The notes beneath the pieces were generated by a model. The model was not told the DNA's origin, did no database searches, and saw nothing but the letters and a program-made list of their open reading frames with translations. A DNA stretch of 64,000 nt from NCBI RefSeq assembly GCF_000004075.3, contig NC_026655.2, forward strand, positions 1,302,001-1,366,000, written 5' to 3'. How positions within the stretch are numbered: the first letter of the stretch is position 1; the number at the start of each line of letters is the position of its first letter. Shown in pieces: positions 13,101-24,159 of this stretch. This DNA comes from Cucumis sativus. Lineage: Eukaryota > Streptophyta > Magnoliopsida > Cucurbitales > Cucurbitaceae. The translations under genes were made by a program, and so were the position numbers.

Positions 13101-13660
13101 AAATGTGAGCCCCAACAGCAAAAGCTTACCTGTAAGTATAGTTTAACGAATCCATCATTTTCCCCAGCAAATAAAATTTAACATGTCCATTAGTGGATTA
13201 AAAGATAAAATTCACAACAGATTACAAGGTAAAATTACTTGCTCAATTCTTGAACCTTATTCTCTTTCAAGATGTCACTTGAACATGTGTGTGTGCACGT
13301 TCCTGTTATTCTCATTTTCTACTATCAATGAGATTTAATATAATAACGGTTTCATCGCGAGCCAGGAAAATCACACCACAAGAGGAACTCTAATTCGATC
13401 ATTTCTTCCTAAGAATGTTAAATAATTTGTGTTGACTTGTAGTAGTAAACACTTGCGTATAGATGATTGTGCACATATGCCTGCATCTGCAGGTATGCTA
13501 ACCCATAATATTGTTTGCCCTCCAATATCCAAACATAATAAATCGACCTACAACAATCTAAGAAAGGAAAAATGACTGTATATCAGACAATTACCTTATT
13601 AGCAGCAACCAGGAAAAACCGCCAAATTTCCCTTTGTATATACCATGCAGTATTTATTCT
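10104..13660. other. Spacer upstream of the DDT gene and downstream of NFD4-like gene A
   Basis: The first few hundred bases hold the 5' leader and promoter of the DDT gene, with purine-rich GAA/AGA tracts at 10075-10100 and 10261-10330. The rest is AT-rich and ends in the 3' flank of the MFS gene. An open frame at 12117-12509 (minus) and a partly antisense one at 12362-12595 (plus) overlap, resemble no family I know, and are not called as genes. A 46-bp tandem duplication lies at 12993-13084. Confidence 0.5.
12993..13084. repeat. 46-bp perfect tandem duplication
   Basis: Two identical head-to-tail 46-bp units, 12993-13038 and 13039-13084, beginning taggcacattcctgaatgaa. The identity of the copies implies a recent event or an assembly slip. 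It lies about 0.6 kb beyond the stop of the NFD4-like gene. Confidence 0.95.
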
Positions 13661-15835
13661 TTATCCATTTGATGGGTGCTGCAGCCTTCTGACAACAACT
13701 TGATCGTAGAAACTTCTTCTCCAGAAAAATAAGCCAAGGGCTGCTAAAGAGCCCAAGAGAGTGGCAAAAGCCATAATAAAAAATGATAGCATGAAGCAGT
13801 AAGTTCCAATACAAGTATCTCCTTCACTTGATGCCTCCTTGTCATATATATACCCAACAACTCTAACTGAAAATAAATAAGATCCAACAGGGCTTGCTAC
13901 TGTTATGGCATTGAATATAGTACCCATGTGTACAACACCAAATATTTCAGAAGTAATTGTTGGCATTAGTGACCACTGAGACCCATAACAAACACCCACT
14001 ACTATCGAACCAGCAAAGAGAGCACCGGGCAGGCCAGAGGCAATCACTACATGTCCAATGCTCATGGTCATTAGAGTGATGAACATGAACAATGGCCTAG
14101 CCCATCCTTTGGCATGCAGATAATAATCTGACACATACCCAGCTCCAAAACGACCAAAAAAATTCCAAATGCTCCACAAGGAAACCAAAGTGTTTATCTC
14201 CGAGCTTGTGTAACCAAGAGATAATCCTATCTGACTGATATTATTCACTGTAGCTAACCCTGTTCCCATGCCACAAGCAGTTGCAAAAAACAATATCCAA
14301 AAATCTATTGTGTATAAAGCTTGAAAGAGAGTCAGGCTTTCTTCAGATTCCCTTCCCCGTTCATGGTCAAAATCCGAAGTCTCTTGATTGTGACGGCCAA
14401 TCAGCTGGTCGCTCTCTGTGAAAGAAGGGTGCAAAATCCTTCTGGACTCTCTCGGTTGGGCTCTAATTGCAATATATAGAGGAGATGCAAGCAACATCAA
14501 AAGTAGAATAAATGTAGCAACATGTAGAGGGAATTGGAAGGTGAAAATATGCTCTAGAACTATCTTGATCATAAGGTAAGTAGCAACGACCAGAGTAATT
14601 ATGGATAAGGTATTCAGATGCTCTTTTTCAATCCCATCATCAACATGGTGAATTCTCACGAACCACATACACAATAAGGAATTAAGGGTTGGTAGCAGCG
14701 CCAACATCAGAAGAAACGAGGTAGGTTGTCCATTAAATATTGTCTCGTATGTTTGAATCAATATTGCTCCACTCAAACCAAGAAACCCCTGGCGTCAAAA
14801 TGAACAATATTGAGTGTTCAACATAAAGTACAAACCAGTATCGATTGAGATCCCCAATAATCAAATACCATGCGAGTTATAACCTCTCTCAAATGTGAGA
14901 ATGCAATATTTCAAAAGAATAAGAGAAGAAAAGAAAACACTCGCTCGAAAATATTGTGAACATCACCTCAATGTTACACCTCTTCTTCCTGGGAGGTTTA
15001 ATGAAAGATTTGAAGGTCGACAAACTAGCAACCAACTACACATGTTCAAAGTAACGGTTCTAAATTTTTGTAGTATTGAACCTCCGACCTCGAGAGAATG
15101 AAATACATGTCAACAATATGAAGGGGAGAAGCTATGATCTGGTCACAACCCATAATATTTTTCTTGAGAAAACATGGTTCTAAATTTCCATACCCAGCGC
15201 TACTCCGCTGAAATTGAACTTCTTCAAAATGATTTTTAGACTAAATGAACTCGTTAAACCAGGGATGAACGCCCTAATTACATATTCAAGATACATAACC
15301 AAATCGTGTCTACATTTGTCGAAACCCATAATTATGTTAATCGAGTTTCAAACATAGGAAGATTTACCTTCATGATTCCAACAATTGTCCCACTATAACG
15401 GGGGAAATTTCGAACTCCAGTGACAACGTTAGCCGTGTTGAAGAAGCTCTGAGCATGAGCAGCCACCAACATGAAAAGGCACATAACTGGAACCGGCGGC
15501 CGAGGTAAGACCCCATAAACGGCAGCCCAGATAAAAAAGTACCCCAAGAAGCACTGAATCGCACCGGCGAAGTGAACAATCCACGGACCAGGACGACCAC
15601 CATGGGCGGTGGCAAAGTAGTAGAGAAATCCCGCAAGGACGCCACAATTGACACCGATGTCTTTAAAAACAGAAACAATATCCAAAGTGGATTGATCGTA
15701 TCCCTGAGTTGATTTGAGGGTTTGGGAGTAGATGGAGAAAGTGTAAAGAGATCCACTGGTGCATTGGATCCATACGCTAGCAACTGTTGATACCCATTTG
15801 TTCTTTAAGCTGGAAGTCTCTGATTCCAATTCCAT
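13661..15835 (-). CDS. NFD4-like nodulin/MFS transporter, copy A
   Basis: Two exons on the minus strand: 15368-15835 (468 nt, 156 aa) and 13661-14788 (1128 nt), with a 579-bp GT-AG intron; 531 aa in total. The N-terminal half is a nodulin-like domain (NKWVSTVASVWIQCTSGSLY, then YDQSTLDIVSVFKDIG). After a hydrophilic loop at about 265-315, the C-terminal MFS half has CGMGTGLATVNNISQIG, LVSLWSIWNFFGRFGAGYVS, SQWSLMPTITSEIFG and a final hydrophobic helix; roughly twelve membrane segments are expected. The family includes Arabidopsis NUCLEAR FUSION DEFECTIVE 4, named for a polar-nuclei fusion phenotype; the substrate is unknown. Exon 1 has exactly the same length as that of copy B (17755-20168), so the two are tandem paralogues. 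A perfect hairpin lies about 115 bp upstream of the ATG. Confidence 0.9.
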
Positions 15836-15950
15836 TGAATTAAACTCGATTTGCCCACTTTCTCTTCATCTTCCTCTTCCCTCTCTCTCCTGTTCACCGT
15901 GTAAAGCTTCTAGATCTCTCAAATTCTGCATGGATCATCTTCGATCTTGC

Positions 15951-16004
15951 TTACCTTTCGCCAAGTCTTCATTATCTACTAATGGTAAACTTGGCGAAAG
16001 GTAA
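15951..16004. repeat. Perfect 16-bp inverted repeat (hairpin) upstream of NFD4-like copy A
   Basis: Arms 15951-15966 (TTACCTTTCGCCAAGT) and 15989-16004 are exact reverse complements separated by a 22-nt loop. The hairpin lies 116-169 bp before the ATG of copy A on the transcribed side, so it would be either in the 5' leader or in the core promoter. Function unknown. Confidence 0.9.
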
Positions 16005-16159
16005 TTTTCCGATTCGATCCAGTGCGGGGTTTATCGTCATGGAATCGAAGTGATGTGTCAAATCTTATTGTCTCTTCTGTTTACAACTTTTACCCCACTG
16101 TTTATGGTAAATGTATTTTATAATTAAATATTTGGAGGCAAAGTGCTTAAATTGCAAAA

Positions 16160-16802
16160 CGTAATATAAGATCCAATCGGACTTGCCACCGTAAACGTAT
16201 TGCAAATTGTACCCATAAGCTTCACTCCAAAAATCTTCGCCGTAATTGCAGGCATTAACGATCATTGAGCTCCGTAACAAATCCCCACTATCACCGATCC
16301 CAAATACAAATTCCCACGAAATCCTAAAACTACGATGATATGGCCGACGGTCGTTGGTAACGAGACAAGGCCATTAAATTTCCAGAGGAGAAGATCAGAG
16401 GCATAGCAGATTCCAAACGACCAAGGAAATTCCAAATGCTCCAAAGTGAAACGAAGGTGTTGATCTGGACTGTTCTGTATCCTAAAGACTGGCTGAGTTG
16501 GTTCATGTTGTCTGTGACGGCTAACCCAGATCCCATTCCCCACGTCATCGTGAAAAACAATAACCAGAAGTTCACTGTGCCGATTGACTCGATTATATTC
16601 ATTTCTCTATCTTTCACAATCATTAGCTCATCATTGATCTTTTCCTCACTAGGAACGCAGTGATATTCAGTGGGGTCATCGGTAATTTGAAGTTTCATTT
16701 TGAAAACAGATTCCTCTGTTTTTGTTCTGATTGGGATGACGAGAGGGGAAGCAAGAATGAGGAGGAGATTGAAGGCGGAGATATGAATCCATCTCGGTAG
16801 AG
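16160..16802 (-). pseudogene. NFD4-like MFS pseudogene fragment P1
   Basis: Decayed copy of the second exon of an NFD4-like gene. In one minus frame it reads RWIHISAFNLLLILASPL, TVNFWLLFFTMTWGMGSGLA, LGYRTVQINTFVSLWSIWNF. The frame then shifts near 16400-16420 and continues as GHIIVVLGFRGNLYLGSVIV, GICYGAQ. An in-frame TGA follows where the intact paralogues have Trp (SQWSLMP), and homology resumes as SLMPAITAKIFG and VASPIGSYI. The first exon and the start of exon 2 are missing, as is the C-terminal helix region. It lies between the two intact paralogues, in the same orientation. Confidence 0.85.
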
Positions 16803-16884
16803 CTTACCATAAGACAAAATTCTATAAAACAGAGCTTCCAAAGCAACAATTATTTTCATGGGAGGCTATTCTAAAAGATAAAAT

Positions 16885-17165
16885 CTAAGATCCATCGGGA
16901 TATGCTACATTAATGGTGTTGTAAATGGTGTCCATATGCTTTATCCCAAATATCTCTGATGTAACTGCTGCAGGCATTAGTGAGTTTTGAGCTCCATAGC
17001 AGATTCCTACAGTCACTGATCCTATGTATAAATTCCCAGTGAAGCCTGAAGCAATTATGATATAGCCTATGCCCATTGTTAGCAAAGTGATTGGCATTAG
17101 TAATGGCCTTGGCCACCCTGTTTTCTTAATAGAATATCAGCAATATACCCTTTGGTACTGATAAA
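16885..17165 (-). pseudogene. NFD4-like MFS pseudogene fragment P2
   Basis: A second, shorter relic covers only the central MFS part: GYIADILLRKQG, a frame change, then RPLLMPITLLTMGIGYIII, GNLYIGSVTVGICYGAQNSL, TSEIFGIKHMDTIYNTINVA and a stop. It overlaps the protein region found in P1, so it is a separate copy and not the missing part of P1. The shared CYGAQ (CYGSQ in both intact genes) suggests P1 and P2 descend from the same lost paralogue. It is not expected to make a functional transporter. Confidence 0.8.
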
Positions 17166-17754
17166 CTTTTTAGGAAAAGTATTAAATTATACCCCTTGGC
17201 CCTATATAGTTGTAATAATTTAAAGATTGAGAGAATAATTGTATCAACTTGTTAATTTACATTCTGATTTTGATATTTTGTTTTAAGAACATCGAGTAAA
17301 AGTGATAGCTTGAGTAAAAGTGATAGTGGGTTGAGCTGATATAATCCTTAAAGTTTATGATGGTAATTGGTGGTACAATTTCAAATTTTCTAATGGTAAG
17401 AATTGAGCCTCTTCAAATGGTAAGAATTGAGCCTCACAAACTTAACCAGTGTTAAAATTAAACAAACTTTTTTAAAGGATAGAAATTGAATTCTGAAACT
17501 TGTACAAAATATCCGACATGATTTCTATTAACCAAAAACAGAAAAAACATTTGTGCTAAAAATGATAGGATCTCTCGATCAGCCTATGATACAATGAAAA
17601 GTTTACAAATGTAACTCCATCTCACTCTGATATGGTGTTTAAAAGTATAGAACTTCAACAAAGAAAGACAACAAATTTCTTTACACTCATCAAAATCCTT
17701 CCATGTTTTTTATAAAAGCAATAATCATACTTATCCTAGTTCTCTCTTACACCT

Positions 17755-20168
17755 TTAACTAACACGATTCACTCTTCTTTGCGAAGCCAGTTGATAAAAT
17801 CTCCGGGTTCGAAAGAAGAGTGCAGCAGCAACAAGAAATCCCAAGAAAGCCACGATGGCCATAACAAAAAACGATACAACAAAACAGTGTATGCCAGAGC
17901 AGGCGCCATGTTCTCTGGCAGCTTCTCGGTCGTAAATGTAACCGATAACTCGAACAGAAAAAATGTAAGATCCTAAAGGGCTGGCTATGGCTATGGTGTT
18001 GAAAATAGTACCCATGTGCTCTAAACCAAATATCTCTGAAGTGATTGTAGGCATCAAAGACCATTGTGAGCCGTAGCATATGCCAACAAGAATTGAACCC
18101 ACATACAGATTCCCAGAGAAACCGGATGCGATCACAATGTGGCCACCGCTCATTATAAGTAGAGTAATTGCCATTAACAATGGCCTTGCCCAACCGTATG
18201 TGTGGAAAAGAAAATCTGAGGTGTAACCAGCTCCAAAACGTCCAAGAAAGTTCCATATACTCCATAAGGAAACAAATGTCTTCGTTTCTGTTTCTGTGTA
18301 ACCAAGAGACTGACCAAGTTGGCTCATGTTGTTTATTGTGGCTAATCCAGAACCCATTCCACACACCATGGCTAGAAACAACAACCAGAAATTTATAGTT
18401 CGTATAGCTTCCAAGACATTCATGGTTTGAGGGGCTCTAGTGTTGGAAACAACCATTATCTGGTTCTCTTCCCTGGGCAACTCATGATATTCAACAGAAT
18501 CCTCTGCATCTATTGACTCAGGTTTGTTAACGACGTGACTTTTTTCGGCGATTAATGATGAAGATGACCCTCTAAAGTCCTCCTTCTGAGCATTAATGGC
18601 AATTCCAAGCGGAGCAGCAAGGAGAATCAAGAGTATGGAGAATGTAAAGTAACGAGTCCATGATGAAAGGGAGAAAGCGTTGTTCAAGATGATGACAACC
18701 ATGAGGTAAAAAGCAACTATCACAGCAAGTGCAGACAATGAGTTCAAATGTTTCATCTCGTTACTTGACTCTGTTTTGTCAATTCTAACAAACCACATGA
18801 ACATGACGGAAAGAACTGTGGGCAAAACCGCCAGCATGAGGAGAAAATTGCTTGGATCTTCATTGCAAGTCGTATTATATACTTGGATTAGCAGTGCTCC
18901 ACTGAGACCAAGATATCCCTATCCAAGAAAAAGGAGACACAAGATATGAACTCACAAATAGCACATTCAAGACACAAAATCTGGGGAAAGTCTTTGGAAT
19001 CTGCACTCAGATTCACCAAAGGCAACTACAGCGTAGTCAAATAAAACCTTCTTTTTTAAAATAGAAACATTCCATTGACGAGACAAATAACAGAATAAAC
19101 CCAAAACCAAAAAGTTACAACAATAAAAGCCTCCAATTGGAGAATAAATAAGAAAAGCTAAAGTGAGAAAAAAAGTACTTAGATTTGCACCAAAGGAAAG
19201 CAGTAGTGAGCCCCACTTTGTCAAATAAGAACCTTGAAACCATTCAGATACTGATTCCCACTTTTCCACAGAAGAAAAGAGAATCGGTTGTAGAAAATTA
19301 CTGTTAGACTCCTACAAATTTAAAAGTTCAGCATTATAGCTTTAACACCATCAATTTCTGGGTCTAGAAATTAGTACGACAATTACTTGGGGTTTTGATC
19401 TGGTCACGTTCATGATGAAAATTAGAATATGGCAGAGAAGAACAGAGCAATAAGGAAAGACAAATTGGTTTGGTGGTTCCACCATCCTCTTCAATTTCTA
19501 TGCTTCAAGATAAAATTTCTTGTAAAGAATGAATCCAACTAACCAAAGTTCATCTCCATCACTTAAACACTCAAAGGGACATATATCTAAACCGTAGTCA
19601 ACATAACCAAATCTCTCACAGAGAAAAATACAATCAGTGTTCAGAAAAATTCATAGCCCCAACAATCTGCATAATAACAACAAAGGGTTTGTGTAGGTAC
19701 CTTCATGATGCCCACAATCGTCCCACTATAATTCGCAAAATTATGCACACCAGTCACCACATTCGCCGTATTAAAAAACGTCTGCGCATGTGCAGCCAGA
19801 AACATAAAGAAGCACATCGCAGGCACCGGTGGTCGATCTATCACCCCAGAAACAGCGGCCCAGATGAAAATATATCCAAGGAACCACTGAATCGCACCCG
19901 CAGCGTGGACCATCCATGGTCCGGCAAAGGCACGACGGGGGTTAAAGGGAGTGACGGCGGAGTAAAGAAAGCCGGAAATTATGCCGGCGTTGGCGCCGAT
20001 GTCTTTGAAAACAGAAACAGTATCGAGGGTGGATTGATCGTAGGACTGGGTGGACTTGAGAGCGGAAGAATATATGCTAAAGGTGTAGGAAGCGCCACAG
20101 ATGCATTGAATCCAGATTCCAAGGACGGTTGCAATCCATTTGTTGGACATAAAGTTAGAAGGGTCCAT
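17755..20168 (-). CDS. NFD4-like nodulin/MFS transporter, copy B
   Basis: Two exons on the minus strand: 19701-20168 (468 nt) and 17755-18918 (1164 nt), with a 782-bp GT-AG intron; 543 aa. Domain order matches copy A: nodulin-like N-terminus (NKWIATVLGIWIQCICGASY, YDQSTLDTVSVFKDIG, FNTANVVTGVHNFANYSGTI), a charged central loop, then the MFS half with CGMGSGLATINNMSQLGQSL, LWSIWNFLGRFGAGYTSDF, SQWSLMPTITSEIFG and a C-terminal membrane helix ending in Arg/Gln-rich cytosolic residues. Predicted to be a multi-pass membrane transporter of unknown substrate. The ATG at 20166-20168 follows a pyrimidine/purine-simple leader. Nothing in it is broken. Confidence 0.9.
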
Positions 20169-21084
20169 GGGGGGCGGTGGTGGTGGGTTAGTTTTGTGGG
20201 TGTGTTTGTTGGTGGGAGAAGGATGTGAATCATTTCCGTAATGAAGAAGAAGAAGAAGAAGAGGACAGGTAATGCATCGGTTCGGCAGAGTGGACCAGAT
20301 TTGGCATTTCCCGATTTGAATGTTTTTGTGTTTCTTTATTATTTTCTTTTTTTTTTGGGAAAGTTGATGAAACTGATTTTATCCATTATCCTTCGATTGT
20401 CTGACTCAGCTAAGTTAGTTAAATATGTCATCTTCATCTTTCATATTCTTTTTAATTCCACTTTATTTTCATTATTTGCTTCCACTCATTTTTTTTAAAT
20501 ATTAAAATTTATCTTTTTACTCTTCACTTTTACCACAACATACCCCACTTGATTCTTCCATTTTCAAAATGTAACTTTTAACTTCCTTTTAGAAAACGGA
20601 TTTATAAGATTTTAGGAGTATTATATGTGATTTTTTAAAAACAATTATATGATATTTACTTCTTTTAAAAGTAATTTTAGAGAGAAAATGAAAACTTGAT
20701 GACCAATTCATCTATTCTTATAAAAATCTATATGTTTAAAACTTGGAAATAATGCACACTTATTCATCAAAACTAAGAAGACTAAAAGGTAATTTTTCAT
20801 TTTTTTAAAAAAGTTTATACTACATTTTATTAATATTCTTACATGATTAACCATTAATAATACATTTTCTATAGAATTTATTTATTTTATTAATGAATAT
20901 TAAAAAGAGAAAAAGTAAATTAATTTAATCAACCACACAACTTAAACAAGTGAAGATATTTGAGAGAGGGAGTGTGTGGCTGATTGAGAAGACGAATTTG
21001 GTGGCCAGCTTAATTTCATAAGGCGACCAGTTTGTGGAAAAAATAATTTTGTCAATTATTGTTTTGAGGTCACAACTCGATTGT

Positions 21085-21105
21085 CTTTCTTTCTTTCTTT
21101 CTTTC
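21085..21105. repeat. CTTT microsatellite
   Basis: Five perfect CTTT units plus a trailing C in the intergenic spacer. Confidence 0.9.
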
Positions 21106-22030
21106 TCAAGCTTAATAACGTAAGTCACAAATTAAAATCTCTCTCTATATATATATACACACATTTGATAACATTTTTTCATTAAATTGAATTTCAAATT
21201 AAAAGGACCCATTTTCAAATTTAAAAATATTTTCATTCACGTTTTTTAACGAAGTTGTTTTTTTTTTTTTTACCTTTGTCTTACATCATCACCATCGATT
21301 TTACAAAATTAATCTCACTTTTTTTTGTCTCCTTTTTCATATTTTTACGTCATTTTTTTATTAAGTGAGTGAGTTTTCTCTTTCTCGTTTTAGTTTGAGT
21401 TTGTAGAGCAAGATTAAATGTAGTAAGGACGAGTAGAGACAAAGTAACAAGACCACGAGCAAGAACGTGCAAAATTTCTTACTTTTTTATGCAATTTCAA
21501 CCGAATTTTTGAAGTTTCGAAAAGAAAGGGATGGGGAAGAGAGAGAGAAATATGTATGAGAAGAGATGAAACGTAGGTGAAAGTTAATTTGTAAATAGTT
21601 ACTAAGGTCATTTAGGTAGAAACCATGTGATATTTGACTTACTACCAAGCCTTCTTAGAATTCATCCTTCAAAAACAGCTACATCAAGTTATCCAACGAG
21701 ACCCAATAACCACAGTCGAGCCCAAGCAGTGACTAAAACGGGCTTGAATCGGACCTACAAACGGGCTTTGTCCAATGCACTAGGCCCAAAACTTATTTAA
21801 TCTCACATCAATAATTAACTCAATCACCAAAAATTATTTCCATCTTGCAAATTTCAAATACACATTCCAGTCAATCCAAATCACATAGAATATAACTCCA
21901 TATGCTTTATTCAACAAACAAACAAAAAAAAAAAGAGCACAGCACACATCAGAGAAGTAACATGATTAAGAAATGATGAAAGATTAAAGAAATGAAGATA
22001 GAAGGCAAGGCACATGAAAGCACGCGCAGA

Positions 22031-22101
22031 GCACGTGTGAGGGCATTGCCAGCACACGCAATGAAATCCACACAAAAACTGACGTGGCGCCCTGCACGTG
22101 A
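22031..22101. promoter_or_regulatory. Cluster of G-box/ABRE-like motifs
   Basis: Two perfect CACGTG palindromes (22032-22037 and 22095-22100) and an intervening GACGTGGC (22081-22088) lie within 70 bp, in a locally GC-richer stretch. Such clusters bind bZIP or bHLH factors in plants. The site is about 1.9 kb upstream of the NFD4-like copy B start and 2.1 kb upstream of the BTSL start, so its target is uncertain. Confidence 0.45.
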
Positions 22102-24159
22102 TGACAAGGTACGGACGGCATGAACAAAGCCCTTTTCAGTTTTATTCGTTTTATATTTGTGTTAAATGAAAGTGTAGGTCCAACAAATACTCCCAATCAT
22201 TCAGAACATGAACTCCACGCGGTTCTCTTGCGCGTTTGGGATTACATTAATTATATATATATTACATTAATTCAAATGAACTCTTAATCACTCATTGATT
22301 ACATTAATTACTTCTTTAAATTATTGAATCTCAAAGCTAATTAATTAGCTTAACTACAGAGATACAATAACGTGTTGGTTGGGGTAGGTTCGGTCGGTTC
22401 TATATATATATTAGAAAATCTGTTTTTTATAATTTCATGGTTAATTAAACTATGGTCAAGTAATGGTTTGGAAGGAAAATATTTGTTAGGAGATAAAAAG
22501 ATTAAACATTGTACGTAATATCTACCTGAAATTGTAAAAAAAAAAATAGTAAGAATGACAAAATATTTATAATATATAGTAAAATTCTTAGACCTAATTT
22601 ATAACTAACATTCAAATTTTGAAATGTAACCCTCTATATATTGATGATGTTGAAAAGGGATCGTGAATGATATGGTTTTTAGTGTTTTAATACGTAACTT
22701 TTTAAATATAGCAAAATGAATTAAAATATTTGTAAATACTAGTAATACATGTTGTTAGACGACGTAGATTATTGTCTATCATGATAAGTCACTAATAAAC
22801 TATGAAACCTATGAATTTTAATTTAAAAATAGATGGGTTAAATTATGAATTATATATAAGTTGTTTTTATTTTTTATTTTGGTGGAGCAATATAAGTTAG
22901 ATATTTAAAAAAAAAACACACACGTTAAAAAAGATTCAAAAGCTTACTTTTTAATCTGACGTCTATAAGGTTTAGTATTTTAGGTTTGATAAAGGAAATT
23001 TAGAAAGCCAAATTAAATAGAAAGGTCAAATTTTAAAGAATATAAACGTAATTCACCCAATAAATTTTGTATGAAAAAATGTACATAACCAAATGTTTTA
23101 AAGTATTCAAATAATAAACACGTCAAAATTGATGAAAAATCAAATGCTTTACTTCATGTTTAGCTATTTACATCTTATTATAGATAATATAATATATAAA
23201 TATTTGTTTTCAAAATAAGTTTAAATATCTTACAAAATTAAATAGCATAACTTTAGATTCAAACTTAATATAAAACATAACTTTAGTCAATAGTACACAA
23301 ATAAAAAAAAGTAATGCTATTTTAACCAATTATTTCTAAGATTTTAGGATTGTACTGGATATAAATTTAAAAGTTTAGAACCTATTAAACACTATTGAGT
23401 TTTTAAAGTTCAAAATACATAAATACCAAAGTTCACATGAAATACCTCTTTTCCAAATCACACAAACCTACTAGAGGAAGACAAAAAAAATACTATGTTA
23501 TGGGTAACTTTGTCCATCTCTTTAAGAATTTTTCCAAAGAAACAATATTTAAAACAAATGTGATAAAGTTCATTAGTACATTTGTATGTAGATTTAAACT
23601 CAGTTATTGGTGGAGACTTCTTAAACAACAACTTGTTATATTTATGAAAAATACTTAAATGCATTTTTTATAACACCATTCTCTACATTCTACCAAATTA
23701 TTCAATCATAATTAAAATGATTAATAATGAGAGACGAGTGCAAAGATAATGAGTTTTATAATACAAATTAGATAAAAGAAACGTGAGATTGATGTAAGAA
23801 GAGAAAGGGTTAGTTCACCGTTGGAAGATTTTAGGTACAACGTCTCCATCACTCACTTTCCATAAGCAACCAATCCATTTTCGAAGAGATCAAACCTTCT
23901 TATTAAAATAATAAACTTCCAAAAACCAAAACCAAAAAAACCCCTAATTTTTATTTATGAAAATAAAAATATACTTTTAAATTTCACTTGCACAGATCAG
24001 AGAGAGAAGAAGAAGAAGGAGAAGAAGAAGAAGACTTTATTTCACCAAATTTCTCCCTTCAAAAACCCTTCCCCTCCTTCTCAATTCCTTCCTTCCCAAT
24101 GCCAAATCTCTCTTCCTCTTCTTACATGGGCGTCCCATTCGCCCTCTCCTCTTCCTTAC

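Larger units (their letters stand above)
20169..24159. other. Divergent promoter spacer between NFD4-like copy B (-) and BTSL (+)
   Basis: About 4 kb of AT-rich DNA that must contain promoters for both flanking genes. It holds a GAA-rich leader at 20241-20262, a CTTT microsatellite at 21085-21105, TA/CA simple sequence near 21140-21165, and a less AT-rich island at about 21995-22220 with two CACGTG boxes. A purine-rich GAGAAGAAG tract at 24000-24035 and CT-rich sequence at 24055-24130 precede the BTSL ATG and look like its leader. No protein gene is supported. Confidence 0.55.

Noticed and set aside
18967..19269. 100-codon open frame with hydrophobic stretches
   Set aside because: Lies within the single intron of NFD4-like copy B; not similar to the nodulin/MFS protein or anything recognised.
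19689..20228. 179-codon plus-strand frame
   Set aside because: Antisense shadow of the first exon of NFD4-like copy B.
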